Of a stretch of 64,000 nucleotides of DNA, positions 46,615 through 57,110 are shown one piece after another (the first letter of the stretch is position 1; each line of letters starts with the position of its first letter). The stretch is from contig JAIYDI010000029.1 in the NCBI GenBank assembly GCA_027487555.1, positions 186,001-250,000 of the forward strand. Direction: 5' to 3'. The notes under the pieces are model-generated. The model was not told the origin of the DNA and did not search any database. It saw only the letters and a program-made list of their open reading frames with translations. The position numbers and the translations under genes are program-made. Source of the stretch: Hyphomicrobiales bacterium. Its GTDB lineage: Bacteria > Pseudomonadota > Alphaproteobacteria > Rhizobiales > Devosiaceae.

Positions 46615-47943
46615 ATGACGAAAAACCTGTGGCGGGCGCTGCTTGCGTCCAGCGCCCTCGTTCTGCTCGGCGGTGCCGCGCTGGCCGAGGATTTCGACTA
46701 TGGGAAGTTCGAGGGCTATACGCTGAAGGTGAAGCTGATCGGCGGCACCCAGTACGAGAAGCTCTACACACGCCTTCCGGAGTGGGAAAAACTCACTGGC
46801 GCGAAGGTCGAGATCGTCTCGTCGAAGAATCACTTCGAGCTCGACCGCGAGATCAAGCAGGACATCGCGTCCGGCTCGATTGCCTGGTGCGTGGGGTCCA
46901 ACCACACGAGCTTTGCACCTCAATATGGCGATCTCTACATCGATCTGAAGGAGTTCATTTCGCAGGGCGAGCTCGACAAATACGTCCCTGGTACGCTCGC
47001 CTCGGCCATGGTCGATGGCCGTCTCGTACAGCTGCCGCGCGTTACCGACGTGTCGAACCTCTACTACCGGAAGAGTCTCTATGAGGACCCGGCCAAGCAG
47101 GCCGCCTATAAGGAGAAGTTCGGCACCGATCTTGCGCCGCCGAAGACCTATGACGAGTGGAAGCAGCAGATCATCTTCTTTGCCGATCCTCCGAACCTCT
47201 ATGGCACGGCTTTCGCGGGCAAGGACGAAGGGCTCTCGGGCCGCTTCATGGAACTGCTGCGCGCCAATGGCGGCGACGTGTTCGATGAAAGCTGGAAGCC
47301 GATCTTCAATTCCGAGGCCGGCGTCGCCGCCGTGCAGTGGTTCAAGGACATCTACGATGCCAAAGCCGTACCCGCAGGCACGGTGAATTACACCTGGGAC
47401 GATATCGGGCAGGCCATGGCGGCCGGGCAGCTCGCGACTGACCTCGATTGGCCGGGCTTTGCCGGGTACTATTCCGATCCGGCATCCTCGAAGATCGCTG
47501 CTGAGCTTGGCTTCGCTACCGCTCCCGTCGGCTCGTCGGGCAAGCGCGGCGGCTGGTCCGGCTCGCACTCGTTCTCGGTCACTCAGGCTTGCGACAACAA
47601 GCCGGCTGCAGTGTCGCTCGCGGTGTTCCTCACCAATGATGAGAGCGCGATGATGGAAGCTCAGGCCGGCAATCTGCCGACCCGTTCCAAGACCTTCGAC
47701 GAGGTGAAGACCTGGTTCGTTGACAACGGCAAGCCGCAGATGGCCGAGATGTTCAACGCTTGGCAGGGCTCTCTCGCAGAGGCGCGCACGCCACCGCTGA
47801 TCGCGCAGTGGATCGAAGTGTCGAATGTCATCTGGCCTGCCGTGCAGGCCGCCATCGTCGGCGAGAAGACCGCGCAGGCCGCCCTCGACGACGCTGCCGC
47901 GCAAGCGACCATAATCATGCAGGATGCAGGCCTACTCAAGTAA
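46615..47943 (+). CDS. Sugar ABC transporter substrate-binding protein
   Basis: Signal peptide MTKNLWRALLASSALVLLGGAALA; family-1 SBP pattern. Confidence 0.92.
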   Translation: MTKNLWRALLASSALVLLGGAALAEDFDYGKFEGYTLKVKLIGGTQYEKLYTRLPEWEKLTGAKVEIVSSKNHFELDREIKQDIASGSIAWCVGSNHTSFAPQYGDLYIDLKEFISQGELDKYVPGTLASAMVDGRLVQLPRVTDVSNLYYRKSLYEDPAKQAAYKEKFGTDLAPPKTYDEWKQQIIFFADPPNLYGTAFAGKDEGLSGRFMELLRANGGDVFDESWKPIFNSEAGVAAVQWFKDIYDAKAVPAGTVNYTWDDIGQAMAAGQLATDLDWPGFAGYYSDPASSKIAAELGFATAPVGSSGKRGGWSGSHSFSVTQACDNKPAAVSLAVFLTNDESAMMEAQAGNLPTRSKTFDEVKTWFVDNGKPQMAEMFNAWQGSLAEARTPPLIAQWIEVSNVIWPAVQAAIVGEKTAQAALDDAAAQATIIMQDAGLLK

Positions 47944-47958
47944 GCCTAGCCCCCTCAT

Positions 47959-47996
47959 GCACGACGGCGGTCCGGCCATCCGGGCTGCCGCCGTGC
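47959..47996 (+). other. Intercistronic hairpin after SBP gene
   Basis: GCACGACGGCGGTCCGG-ccat-CCGGGCTGCCGCCGTGC, 17-position stem, one mismatch and two G-U pairs. Confidence 0.75.
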
Positions 47997-48038
47997 CGAG
48001 TTTTCGGCCGCCTCTGGCCGCTCACCACCCGGATTGCG

Positions 48039-48941
48039 ATGAACTTCCTACGCTTGCCCCGCGCCACGCCCTACCTGCTGCTGCTTCCGGCGATCGTTGT
48101 GATCCTTGGTGTGGTGCTGGTGCCGCTCGTCGTTTCATTCTGGACGAGCTTTACGCCCTACAATCTCACGAAGCCCGCGACGCTGTTCCAGTTCGTGGGC
48201 TTAAGAAACTACGAGCGCCTGCTCGGCAATGCCGATTTCTGGTGGGCCTTCGGTCGCACGATCCTGTTTATCACCATCGCGCTCAACCTCGAGATGGTGC
48301 TCGGCCTCGGGCTTGCGCTCCTGATCAACAAGGTCACCTGGGGCCAGCGGACGCTCCGCACCATCATGATGTTTCCCATGATGTTCTCGCCCATCCTCGT
48401 GGGCTTCCAGTTCAAATACCTGTTCAACGACGCAGTGGGCCTGGTGAACAACGCGCTGTTTGATCTCGGCATCATCCAGCAGCCTATTCCCTGGCTTGTC
48501 GATGGGTCGCTCGCCCCGCTCACCATCATCCTTGCGGAAGTCTGGATGTCGACTTCGGTCTTCGCGATCCTGCTGCTCGCCGGCCTGATGGCGCTCCCCA
48601 AGGAGCCGATCGAGGCCGCGAAGGTCGATGGCTGCAACCCGTGGCAGGTGTTCCGCCACATCACGCTGCCTTTCCTCATGCCCTTCGTCTACATCGCCAT
48701 GACCATTCGGTCGCTGGATGTGGCGCGCGCCTATGACATGGTCCGCATCATGACCAATGGCGGGCCCGCCGGACGCACAGAACTGCTTTGGACACTGATG
48801 ACCCGCACCGGCTACAACAACAGCCAAATGGGTATGGCCAACGCCATGGGCTACGTCTCGATCCTGACGTCCATCCTCTTCACCTACTATTTCTATCGCA
48901 AGCTGGTCTCGGCGCGCGCCTTCATGGGAGGCGCCCAGTGA
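48039..48941 (+). CDS. Sugar ABC transporter permease
   Basis: EAAKVDGCNPWQVFRHITLPFLMP EAA loop. Confidence 0.92.
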   Translation: MNFLRLPRATPYLLLLPAIVVILGVVLVPLVVSFWTSFTPYNLTKPATLFQFVGLRNYERLLGNADFWWAFGRTILFITIALNLEMVLGLGLALLINKVTWGQRTLRTIMMFPMMFSPILVGFQFKYLFNDAVGLVNNALFDLGIIQQPIPWLVDGSLAPLTIILAEVWMSTSVFAILLLAGLMALPKEPIEAAKVDGCNPWQVFRHITLPFLMPFVYIAMTIRSLDVARAYDMVRIMTNGGPAGRTELLWTLMTRTGYNNSQMGMANAMGYVSILTSILFTYYFYRKLVSARAFMGGAQ

Positions 48942-49798
48942 GCGCCGGATCGATCGAACGGCCCTGGCAGCGCTGGGCCATCCGCATCGGCGTGTTCATC
49001 GCCATGCTTATCCTCGTCTTGCCCGGTGCCTGGGTGGTGCTCACCGCTTTCCGGCCAAATATCGAAGTGCTGGCGCGGCCTGCCGTCTGGATTCCGCAGA
49101 ACCTGACGCTGCACAATTTCCTCGGCATATTCGGTCGGCTCGATACGCAGCAGGGCCTGCCGGTGGCCAACTACTTCATCAACTCCATGGTGATCTCGGT
49201 GACGTCTACCGTGGTTGCCATCGCGGTGGGGATGATGGGCGGCTATGCCTTTGCGCGATACCGCTTCCGCGGCAAGGCCGCGCTGTTCCTCGGTTTCATG
49301 CTGAGCCGCACCGTCCCGGGTGTGGCCCTGAGCCTGCCGCTTTTCATTCTGTGGTCGCGGCTCGGGCTTATCGACACCAGCGTCGGTCTGATCATAGTCT
49401 ATATGGCGGTGAACATTCCCTTCACCATCTGGCTGACAGACGGGTTCTTCCGGCAGATTCCGGTCGATCTTTCCGAGGCCGCGCAGATCGATGGCTGCAC
49501 GCGATGGCAGGCATTCTGGAAGGTCGAGTTCCCGCTTGCTCGTTCTGGCCTCGCATCTGCGGCCATCTTCGCTTTCCTCACCTCGTGGAACGAGTACGCA
49601 CTCGCCAGCCAGTTGACCCGCACCACGGCCAGCAAGACCATGCCGGTGGGGCTCATGGATTTCACCGCGCAGTTTACCGTGGACTGGACCGGCATGAGCG
49701 CCATGGCGGTGCTGATCATCGTGCCGGCGCTGGTGCTCACCTTCATCGTTCAGAAGCATCTGATCGCCGGGCTGACGTTCGGCGGAGTCAAGGGATAG
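48938..49798 (+). CDS. Sugar ABC transporter permease, GTG start
   Basis: [27 protein letters not shown] loop; GTGA overlap. Confidence 0.92.
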   Translation: MSAGSIERPWQRWAIRIGVFIAMLILVLPGAWVVLTAFRPNIEVLARPAVWIPQNLTLHNFLGIFGRLDTQQGLPVANYFINSMVISVTSTVVAIAVGMMGGYAFARYRFRGKAALFLGFMLSRTVPGVALSLPLFILWSRLGLIDTSVGLIIVYMAVNIPFTIWLTDGFFRQIPVDLSEAAQIDGCTRWQAFWKVEFPLARSGLASAAIFAFLTSWNEYALASQLTRTTASKTMPVGLMDFTAQFTVDWTGMSAMAVLIIVPALVLTFIVQKHLIAGLTFGGVKG

Positions 49799-49802
49799 TC
49801 AA

Positions 49803-50885
49803 GTGGCCGAAGTTCGCCTCGAAAAGGTCGTCAAGCGCTATGGCAAGCTCGAGATCGTCCATGGCATCGACCTCGCCGTCGCCCATAACGAGTTCGTCGT
49901 GCTGGTTGGGCCGTCTGGATGTGGCAAGTCCACAACGCTTCGCATGATCGCCGGGCTCGAGGAGATCTCGGGCGGCACGATCCGCATCGGCGACCGGGTC
50001 GTGAATGAGCTGCCCCCGCGCTCGCGCAACATCTCCATGGTGTTCCAGTCCTACGCGCTCTATCCGCACATGAGTGTGCGCGAGAATCTCGGTTTCGGGC
50101 TCAAGATCGCAGGGCAGGGCGAGGACGAGATCAAGAAACGCGTCGATGAAGCCGCCGAGATCCTCGGCCTCGGCGAATTGCTCGACAGGCTGCCGCAGCA
50201 CCTGTCGGGCGGTCAGCGCCAGCGCGTCGCAATGGGTCGCGCGATCGTTAGGCACCCAGATGTGTTCTTGTTCGACGAGCCGCTCTCCAATCTCGATGCC
50301 AAACTGCGCGGACAAATGCGCGTCGAAATCAAGAAGCTCCACCAGCGGGTGAAGACCACGGTCATCTATGTCACTCACGACCAGGTCGAGGCGATGACGC
50401 TCGCCGACCGCATCGTCATCATGCGCGATGGTCATGTCGAGCAGGTCGGCACGCCGTCCGAGGTCTTCGAGCGCCCCGTCAATACTTTCGTCGCCGGGTT
50501 CATCGGCTCGCCGCCAATGAACCTGATCGAGGCTGTGGTGACCACCGGCAAGGCGCGCCTCGCCGATGGCATTGAGGTTCCCCTGCCGCCCGATGCGCGT
50601 GTCAGCGAAGGGTTACCCATCGTGCTTGGGTTCCGGCCAGAAAGCTTCGCGCCGCGCGGTCATTCTCTTCACGCAGACGCACGGGCGCTGAGCCTAAGCC
50701 GCACTGTTGTCATCGCCGAACCGCTCGGTACCGAAACCATCCTGTTCACTACACTTGGCGGCAAGGACGTCCAGGGCAAGATGCTTGCGCCGCGACCAGT
50801 TTCTCCTGGCGAACAGCTGGAATTCACCCTCGATCTCGATAGGTTGCATGTTTTCGACCATGCCTCGGGAGTGACACTCAGATGA
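49803..50885 (+). CDS. Sugar ABC transporter ATP-binding protein, UgpC/MalK type, GTG start
   Basis: [60 protein letters not shown]-terminal TOBE-like region. Confidence 0.95.
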   Translation: MAEVRLEKVVKRYGKLEIVHGIDLAVAHNEFVVLVGPSGCGKSTTLRMIAGLEEISGGTIRIGDRVVNELPPRSRNISMVFQSYALYPHMSVRENLGFGLKIAGQGEDEIKKRVDEAAEILGLGELLDRLPQHLSGGQRQRVAMGRAIVRHPDVFLFDEPLSNLDAKLRGQMRVEIKKLHQRVKTTVIYVTHDQVEAMTLADRIVIMRDGHVEQVGTPSEVFERPVNTFVAGFIGSPPMNLIEAVVTTGKARLADGIEVPLPPDARVSEGLPIVLGFRPESFAPRGHSLHADARALSLSRTVVIAEPLGTETILFTTLGGKDVQGKMLAPRPVSPGEQLEFTLDLDRLHVFDHASGVTLR

Positions 50886-51988
50886 GCCGTATCGAACGTG
50901 TCGAAGTGCTGATGGTGGACCTCAAGCCCAAGGTGAAACGGGTCGACGCCATCCAGTCCTTCGTCTCGCAGGAAACTCCAATCGTTCGGGTCACCGATAT
51001 CGATGGCGTCACAGGTACGGGCTACAGCTATACGATCGGCACCGGCGGTCATTCGGTGATCGAACTCCTGAAGCGCACGCTTGTCCCGGCGATCATCGGT
51101 CGCGAGGCGATGGAGATCGAGCGCATCTGGCGCGATCTGCTGTTTCTCACTCATGCCACGACGACCGGTGCCATCACGTCGATCGCGCTTGCCGCCATAG
51201 ACACCGCGCTGTGGGACCTGAAGGCGCGGAAGCTCGGCCTGCCGCTGCATATTCTCGCAGGAGGCGCGCAGGAGGAGATCCCGCTCTATACGACCGAAGG
51301 CGGCTGGCTTCACCTGTCCACCGAGGCACTGGTCGAGGATGCGCTGCGCGCCAAGGCTGATGGTTTCGGCGGCTGCAAGCTCAAGGTCGGCCGGCCCCTG
51401 CACGAGGATGTGGCGCGGATTTCCGCCGTGCGCGAGGCGGTGGGGCCGGGCTTCGAGATTTTCACCGATGCCAACCAGCGCTTCGCGGTCGACGAAGCGA
51501 TCCGCCGCGCGCGGGCCTACGAGAAGCTCGATATCGGCTGGTTCGAGGAGCCGCTGACCGCCGAGGATATCTCGGGGCATTCCCGGCTTGTCGCCAGTAC
51601 GTCGATCCCCATCGCCGTGGGTGAGAGCCTCTACAGCGCTATGCATTTCCGCGAATACCTTGAGCGGCATGCCTGCTCGGTCGTGCAGGTTGATGTCGGC
51701 CGCATCGGCGGCATCACGCCCTGGCTCAAGGTCGCGCATATGGCCGAGGCGTTCAATATCGCCGTATGTCCGCATTTCCTTATGGAACTGCATGTGGCGC
51801 TCTGCGCTGCGGTGCCGAATGCGCGCTGGGTCGAGTACATACCGCAACTCGATGAACTCACAGGCGACCGGATGCAGATCCGCAAAGGCCACGCCATTCC
51901 ATCGCCAAAACCGGGGCTCGGTATCGACTGGGATTTCGACGCTATCGCGGCGATGACAGTGGCGGGGTCGCAATCGATACATCTCTGA
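50882..51988 (+). CDS. Mandelate racemase/enolase-superfamily protein, probable sugar-acid dehydratase
   Basis: [38 protein letters not shown]. Confidence 0.9.
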   Translation: MSRIERVEVLMVDLKPKVKRVDAIQSFVSQETPIVRVTDIDGVTGTGYSYTIGTGGHSVIELLKRTLVPAIIGREAMEIERIWRDLLFLTHATTTGAITSIALAAIDTALWDLKARKLGLPLHILAGGAQEEIPLYTTEGGWLHLSTEALVEDALRAKADGFGGCKLKVGRPLHEDVARISAVREAVGPGFEIFTDANQRFAVDEAIRRARAYEKLDIGWFEEPLTAEDISGHSRLVASTSIPIAVGESLYSAMHFREYLERHACSVVQVDVGRIGGITPWLKVAHMAEAFNIAVCPHFLMELHVALCAAVPNARWVEYIPQLDELTGDRMQIRKGHAIPSPKPGLGIDWDFDAIAAMTVAGSQSIHL

Positions 51989-52067
51989 CATATGCGCGTC
52001 ACCGGGGCTTCATCGGCACCGGCTAGGAGGCGGCAATCCAGCCCGCCAACTCAGCCGAGAGCCTGCC

Positions 52068-52874
52068 ATGACCCTGAAGTTCCTTGTGATGAGCGACCTG
52101 CACCTGATGCCGCCGGGCGAGACATCGATGACGCTCGATACCGGCGCGCGGCTCGAGCAGGCGGTAGAAAGTGTGATGGCGCGCTATTCTGATTTTGATT
52201 TCTGCATTCTCGCCGGCGACCTCGCGGATCGCGGGCAGGCCGCGGCCTATGAGCGGCTGCAGGCAATCATAAAGCGCATGCCGATCCCGACCTACATCAC
52301 GCTCGGCAATCATGACGACCGCCCCACCTTCCTCCAGGTTTTCGGCGTGGACTTTGCCCATGCCGAAACCGGCAAGGTCGACAAAGCCTTCGATCACGAG
52401 GGCTACCGGATCATCATGCTCGATTCGTCGGAGCCCGGCCGCGTCGATGGCGCTTTGTCGCCGGCGCAGATCGATTGGCTGCGCGCCTGCCTGATGGAAG
52501 CCCTCGATCGGCCTGTGATCGTTGTCCTCCACCACAACGCCAATGCCCTGCACATTTCGTCTGACAGTATCCGCATGCTCGAGCCCGATGCGTTTATCGC
52601 GGCGCTTAAGACGCATCCGGATGTGCGGCAGGTTATTGCCGGACACGTGCACCTCACCTCGACGGCGTTCTGGCGAGGCCTCAGCTTCACGACGCTGGCA
52701 GGCGGCCATTATTCCGTGGGCTTCAATGTCGATCAGCCTGAGCGCCCGTTCCGCCGCACTACTGGCCCGGGCCAGATGGCTGTGGTCGTCGGCACCGAGG
52801 AGCGGACGACCGTGCTTTTCGAGGATTTCATCGACGGCAATGACGAGATCGTATTGGCCCACGCCGCCGAGTAA
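52068..52874 (+). CDS. Metallophosphoesterase, CpdA-like
   Basis: VMSDLHLMPPG, ILAGDLADRG, LGNHDDR, VIAGHVHL. Confidence 0.88.
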   Translation: MTLKFLVMSDLHLMPPGETSMTLDTGARLEQAVESVMARYSDFDFCILAGDLADRGQAAAYERLQAIIKRMPIPTYITLGNHDDRPTFLQVFGVDFAHAETGKVDKAFDHEGYRIIMLDSSEPGRVDGALSPAQIDWLRACLMEALDRPVIVVLHHNANALHISSDSIRMLEPDAFIAALKTHPDVRQVIAGHVHLTSTAFWRGLSFTTLAGGHYSVGFNVDQPERPFRRTTGPGQMAVVVGTEERTTVLFEDFIDGNDEIVLAHAAE

Positions 52875-52921
52875 AGCGCAGCAGACAGCTTTGAGGTTGT
52901 CCATCCGGCCAAGATAGAGAA

Positions 52922-52960
52922 AGGCCTCGGTCTGCCTGTGTCTGGCAGGAGCCGAGGCCT
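52922..52960. terminator. Long bipartite hairpin between convergent genes
   Basis: AGGCCTCGG...CCGAGGCCT (9 bp) enclosing CTGCC...GGCAG. Confidence 0.55.
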
Positions 52961-53054
52961 CGCTACGCCATCAGTCCAGATGCTTGGCGGCACCGGTCGC
53001 GCTTCGGAAAGGGGCCCGCCCTCACGGGTCCAGTCCCGGAGGCGCTCCCTCACA

Positions 53055-53297
53055 TCAGTGCGCTGTCTTCAGCGCTCTGGCGATGGCATCCTTGATGGCG
53101 AGACGCTGCTTCCGCAGAGCGGTCTCCGCCTCGTCGGTGATGGCATCCAGCCGTGTTTCGGCGCGGTGCACCTTGTCGTTCACCGCGTCATATTCGACGA
53201 GCAGTTCAGCAAACCTGACATCCTTGGCCTTCAGCGCATGGATGGCGTCGAGATCGCTCGGGAATTCCTCGTGCAGGGTGTGGGGCGTATTGGACAT
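53055..53297 (-). CDS. YdcH/DUF465-family protein
   Basis: LHEEFPSDLDAIHALKAKDVRFAELLVEYDAVNDKVHRAE. Confidence 0.85.
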   Translation of the reverse strand: MSNTPHTLHEEFPSDLDAIHALKAKDVRFAELLVEYDAVNDKVHRAETRLDAITDEAETALRKQRLAIKDAIARALKTAH

Positions 53298-53391
53298 GTC
53301 GCGCTCCTGTTCGCTTGATGAACCCAGCATGGCCCGGCTCGCTGGCGCGTGCCTTGATCGGGATCAAGCGGGCGTGCCGCTCGGGCAGGGG

Positions 53392-54795
53392 TCAGGACAG
53401 ATGCAAGTCGACAAAGCCGAGAATGGTTCCAGTCTCGGTGGGGCGCGATGTATCCACCCGCAACACCGGCCCAAGCGACATCGGCTCGGCGCGCGCCGCT
53501 AGGATCGCTAGCTCTTCGGCATATTCGGCGCCGGGATGGCCGGGCAGCCGCTCTCCGGAGCGGTCGCGGTAGCGACGTGCGATCAGCTCTGGCGAGGCGC
53601 TGCACCATATCTCGACGATTTCCGTCACGCCGCCCTTCTTTATCAGTTCGAGCAGAAGCTCTTTCGGCTGGAAGCCGAACCAGGCGTCCACAACGAATGT
53701 CGATCCCGCAGGCGCCGAGCCCATCACATCGAAGATAGCGCGATAGCTGGCCCGCCCGAGCACGCGGTTGAAGGGGCGGTCCACCGTCCCGATTTCCGCG
53801 AGGAACGGGTTCTTGATTGTATCGAGTGCGAGCAGAGGCCAGCGCTTCATGGCCGATATCAGCGCGGCGACAGTGCTCTTGCCGCTCGCCGGCACCCCAT
53901 TGACCATCACGATCCGATTGCCGCGCGGGCGAGTGCGCAGCGCAGCCAGTCCTGCGCCGATCACGCCTGCCGCATCGCCGAGAGTCGCGGCAACAACCGG
54001 GCACTCATACCAGGTTTCCCCTTTCGGCAGCAGCGAAAGTGCCTCCGCCGCCTCGCGGCCAAGCCCACCACCGAGAATGACCCGATCCGGGTCGAGGGTC
54101 GCGACGAGCGTGTCGACGGCGCGTTGCAGAGGCCGTGCCCAGTCCGAAAGCACGGCGCGCGCCGTGGCATCGCCGGCCTGGGCCCGGCCGATCAAGTGCT
54201 CCGCGCGGGTCCCGGTCGGGAAGCCGTAATGCGCTATATGCCCGCCCAATGCCGTGCCCGAACTCAGCGTCTCAACGCAGCCACGTCCTCCGCAGAGGCA
54301 TTGCGGGCCCTCGGGATCGACCACCACGTGACCCAGTTGCCCTGCGGTGGCCCGTCCGCGCAGCACCTTGCCATCCATCATGATGCCACCGCCAATGCCG
54401 GTACCGATGGTGAGCAGCACGAGGTTCCCGGCGCCTTTGCCGGCCCCGATTGCCGCTTCCGCGGTGAGCGCCATGCTGGCATCGTTGTCGAGAACGACCT
54501 TCCGGCCGGTCCGCGCGGTGATGGCCTCCGCCACATCACGCCCTGACAGATCCACATACCCGCCGGAGAGCACGCGATTGGCCGCTGTATCGACTCGACC
54601 CGGCACACCTATGCCGATAGCCGCCACGCCGGGTGCATCTACTAGATCGACAAGCGCGATCAGCCGCGTAATGACGGCATCGGGGTCAGAACTGCTCGCC
54701 TCACGGGCCTCGGCCTCGACCACTCCGGTCGTCGAAATGCGTGCGGCTCGAAGATGCGTGCCGCCAATATCAATTCCGATTGCCGTGCGCACCAT
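53392..54795 (-). CDS. ROK-family sugar kinase fused to a P-loop kinase domain
   Basis: ROK: AIGIDIGGTHLRAARI, TIGTGIGGG, GHVVVDPEGPQCLCGGRGCVET; then VNGVPASGKST Walker A, LALDTIKNPF and CSASPELIARRYRDR. Confidence 0.85.
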   Translation of the reverse strand: MVRTAIGIDIGGTHLRAARISTTGVVEAEAREASSSDPDAVITRLIALVDLVDAPGVAAIGIGVPGRVDTAANRVLSGGYVDLSGRDVAEAITARTGRKVVLDNDASMALTAEAAIGAGKGAGNLVLLTIGTGIGGGIMMDGKVLRGRATAGQLGHVVVDPEGPQCLCGGRGCVETLSSGTALGGHIAHYGFPTGTRAEHLIGRAQAGDATARAVLSDWARPLQRAVDTLVATLDPDRVILGGGLGREAAEALSLLPKGETWYECPVVAATLGDAAGVIGAGLAALRTRPRGNRIVMVNGVPASGKSTVAALISAMKRWPLLALDTIKNPFLAEIGTVDRPFNRVLGRASYRAIFDVMGSAPAGSTFVVDAWFGFQPKELLLELIKKGGVTEIVEIWCSASPELIARRYRDRSGERLPGHPGAEYAEELAILAARAEPMSLGPVLRVDTSRPTETGTILGFVDLHLS

Positions 54796-54799
54796 CGCC

Positions 54800-55714
54800 T
54801 CAGGCGGCGGCTGCTGCGGTACTGCGATGGCGCGCGATAACCGCCTGGATCTCACGCAGCCGGGGTACAGCCAGCGTTTCGAGCTTCTGGCGCGTCACGG
54901 TGCGGTCGAGCGAGATACAATCCTTCCACAGCGCGCGGCCGGCGATGACGCCCGATGCACCGTTGGCCATCGCAATATCGACCTGCGCAAGAAATGTTTC
55001 GTGGTTCACGCCGGCAGAGAGGACGGCCCAAGGCACGCTGCCCGAGATACGAGTGACTTCGGCGCAGGCCTCCGCCGAGCCGGGGAAGGGAATCTTCAGT
55101 ACTTTGGAGCCATGGTCGAGACATATCTGCGAGCCGCCGACGATGAGCTCACCCTGCTTTGCCTTGTAGGCGTCGTCGCTTTCCCCCTCGAGCTGGTAGG
55201 TCAGGAACTCGACGACCAGTAGCAGGTCCTCCCGGCCAAAATCCGTGACAACGTCGTCGAGGATGCGGAGGTTGTGCGCATTCGCAGCAGGCGTGTCCGA
55301 ACGCAGATAAATCATGATCTTGCCGCCGGTTGCGCCAAGCTTCCGCACCCTGCGCGCCGTGATGCCATCGACCAGCTTCGACAAGCGGTAACCTTCAGGT
55401 GACGTATCCCATCCGGAGGCATCAAGTCCGATCAGCAATGCGGTGTGCCGGTCGAGCACGCCATGGTCGACCAGTTGCGGCACCGCACAGATCGGGTCGA
55501 CGAGAACGCAGGAGGCCTTTGAGGCAAGATATCGGGTGATATCGGCCTTGGTATTGCCGAGCACATCGTTGCTGATCTGCTTCTGGACCTCGGGATCGGC
55601 GGAGAGCAAGGTGCGCATGCCGCCGCGCTGGTCGCAGGCGATCACCATCATCGCGCCGTCGTCGGCGCAGATCTGCTGGTAGCCGCGCCGCTCGGCCGTG
55701 GTCATGGCAGTCAT
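54800..55714 (-). CDS. LacD-type class I ketose-bisphosphate aldolase
   Basis: MMVIACDQRGGMRTLL, VDPICAVPQLVDHGVL, GATGGKIMIYLRSD, KVLKIPFPGS. Confidence 0.8.
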   Translation of the reverse strand: MTAMTTAERRGYQQICADDGAMMVIACDQRGGMRTLLSADPEVQKQISNDVLGNTKADITRYLASKASCVLVDPICAVPQLVDHGVLDRHTALLIGLDASGWDTSPEGYRLSKLVDGITARRVRKLGATGGKIMIYLRSDTPAANAHNLRILDDVVTDFGREDLLLVVEFLTYQLEGESDDAYKAKQGELIVGGSQICLDHGSKVLKIPFPGSAEACAEVTRISGSVPWAVLSAGVNHETFLAQVDIAMANGASGVIAGRALWKDCISLDRTVTRQKLETLAVPRLREIQAVIARHRSTAAAAA

Positions 55715-55741
55715 GGTGTTCTCCCATCGCGATCGCCGGCG

Positions 55742-56758
55742 TTGCCAAGGCAGGGGCGCCGCGTGCTAAGTTCTATCTGCTGCTCGCTGTATCATGTTGC
55801 AGAAAGGAATTTCAAGCTGTCGCTTCCGTTGTCGTCCGATCGGGCCGCCACCCGGGCTTTGCTGCATAGTGTCGCCAAGATGCACTACGAGGCCGATCTC
55901 AGCCAGGTCGATATCGCCAAGCGAATCGGCGTGTCGACGGCGACCGTGTCACGACTTTTACAGCGGGCTCGTGCCGAAGGCATCGTGCGCATCGAGATCG
56001 CTGACCTGGTCTCCTCTGACGATCTCGCGACACAGTTGACGGAGCGCCTTGGACTGAAACGCGCTGCCGTGGTTGAGGCGCCGGTCAATACTGCCCTGTC
56101 CGCACTTGCCGCTCCCGCGGGTACAATGCTGCTCGAGGCGGGGCTGCGCGCCGGGTCGGTGTTGGCGCTCGGGTGGGGCAGGGCCATCGCTGCGGTCGTC
56201 GCGGCAGGATTGCCAGCCATTCCGGGTGTGATAACCGTCCCTGCGACCGGTGGGATGCAGCAGCATGCGCCGCACTTCCAGGTCAACGAGTTTGTCCGGC
56301 GCGCCGCCGAGCAGACGGGCGGTACGCCGCATTTCGTCCACGCCCCATACCTGCCCTCAGCGCAGACACGGGACGCGTTTCTATCTGATGCGGCCATCGC
56401 AGACAGCGTTGCACTATGGGACAGGATCGACGTGGCGATAGTTGGCGTCGGTCTGCCGCATGCTGTCAATTCGCCTGAGGCCAGCGCCGCCACCCCAGAC
56501 GAGCAGGCGCTGCATGATGCGGCTGGCGACGTGATCCGGCACTATTTCGATGCAAATGGATGTCTCATCGAGTGGGAAGGCGAAAGCCGAATGATCGCGG
56601 TGTCCCCCGCGCAGCTCCGCCGCGTGCCGCTGGTCATCGGCGTGGCGGTTGGCGCCAACAAGGCCGCCGCCATCCTTGGCGCAGTGCGTGCCGGGTTCAT
56701 CAGCGCGCTCGTCACCGACATTCGAACGGCGGAAGCTGTGCTGGCTGCGGCGACATAG
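55742..56758 (+). CDS. SorC/DeoR-type sugar-binding transcriptional regulator
   Basis: VAKMHYEADLSQVDIAKRIGVSTATVSRLLQRARAEGIVRIEI; true start probably downstream of track start. Confidence 0.9.
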   Translation: MPRQGRRVLSSICCSLYHVAERNFKLSLPLSSDRAATRALLHSVAKMHYEADLSQVDIAKRIGVSTATVSRLLQRARAEGIVRIEIADLVSSDDLATQLTERLGLKRAAVVEAPVNTALSALAAPAGTMLLEAGLRAGSVLALGWGRAIAAVVAAGLPAIPGVITVPATGGMQQHAPHFQVNEFVRRAAEQTGGTPHFVHAPYLPSAQTRDAFLSDAAIADSVALWDRIDVAIVGVGLPHAVNSPEASAATPDEQALHDAAGDVIRHYFDANGCLIEWEGESRMIAVSPAQLRRVPLVIGVAVGANKAAAILGAVRAGFISALVTDIRTAEAVLAAAT

Positions 56759-57056
56759 TTCTGAGCATTGGCAGTGCCAAAGTTTCAGTGCGTAAAGTTT
56801 CTGCTTATCGCGCTTTAAGCGATTGACACTCTTTATGGGCGGGCGCCATTCTCCATCCTGGGTGATGCAGGGACAAACCTTGCGCGTCCATCGCGGCGTA
56901 TGTTGCCGCGACAGGGAGTAGTGGGACTTCGAGACAAACGGCTTTGCCGGGCACCCGTTCTCGGGACGGTTTTTCTCGCCCTTCAGCCTGACGAAATGTC
57001 TTGCAGTAACAATTTGCACTTGACGGCATCGCGTCGTCCGCAGAATGATACGTTAA

Positions 57057-57078
57057 CTGAGCAAACAAATTCGCTCAG
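57057..57078. promoter_or_regulatory. Candidate SorC-type operator
   Basis: CTGAGC-AAACAAATTC-GCTCAG inverted repeat upstream of SBP gene. Confidence 0.55.
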
Positions 57079-57110
57079 CTGAGACTTCAGCGCTCAACAG
57101 GGAGGACACC

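Noticed and set aside
46564-47904. 446-aa minus-strand ORF
   Set aside because: Antisense to the SBP gene with its signal peptide and clear family pattern.
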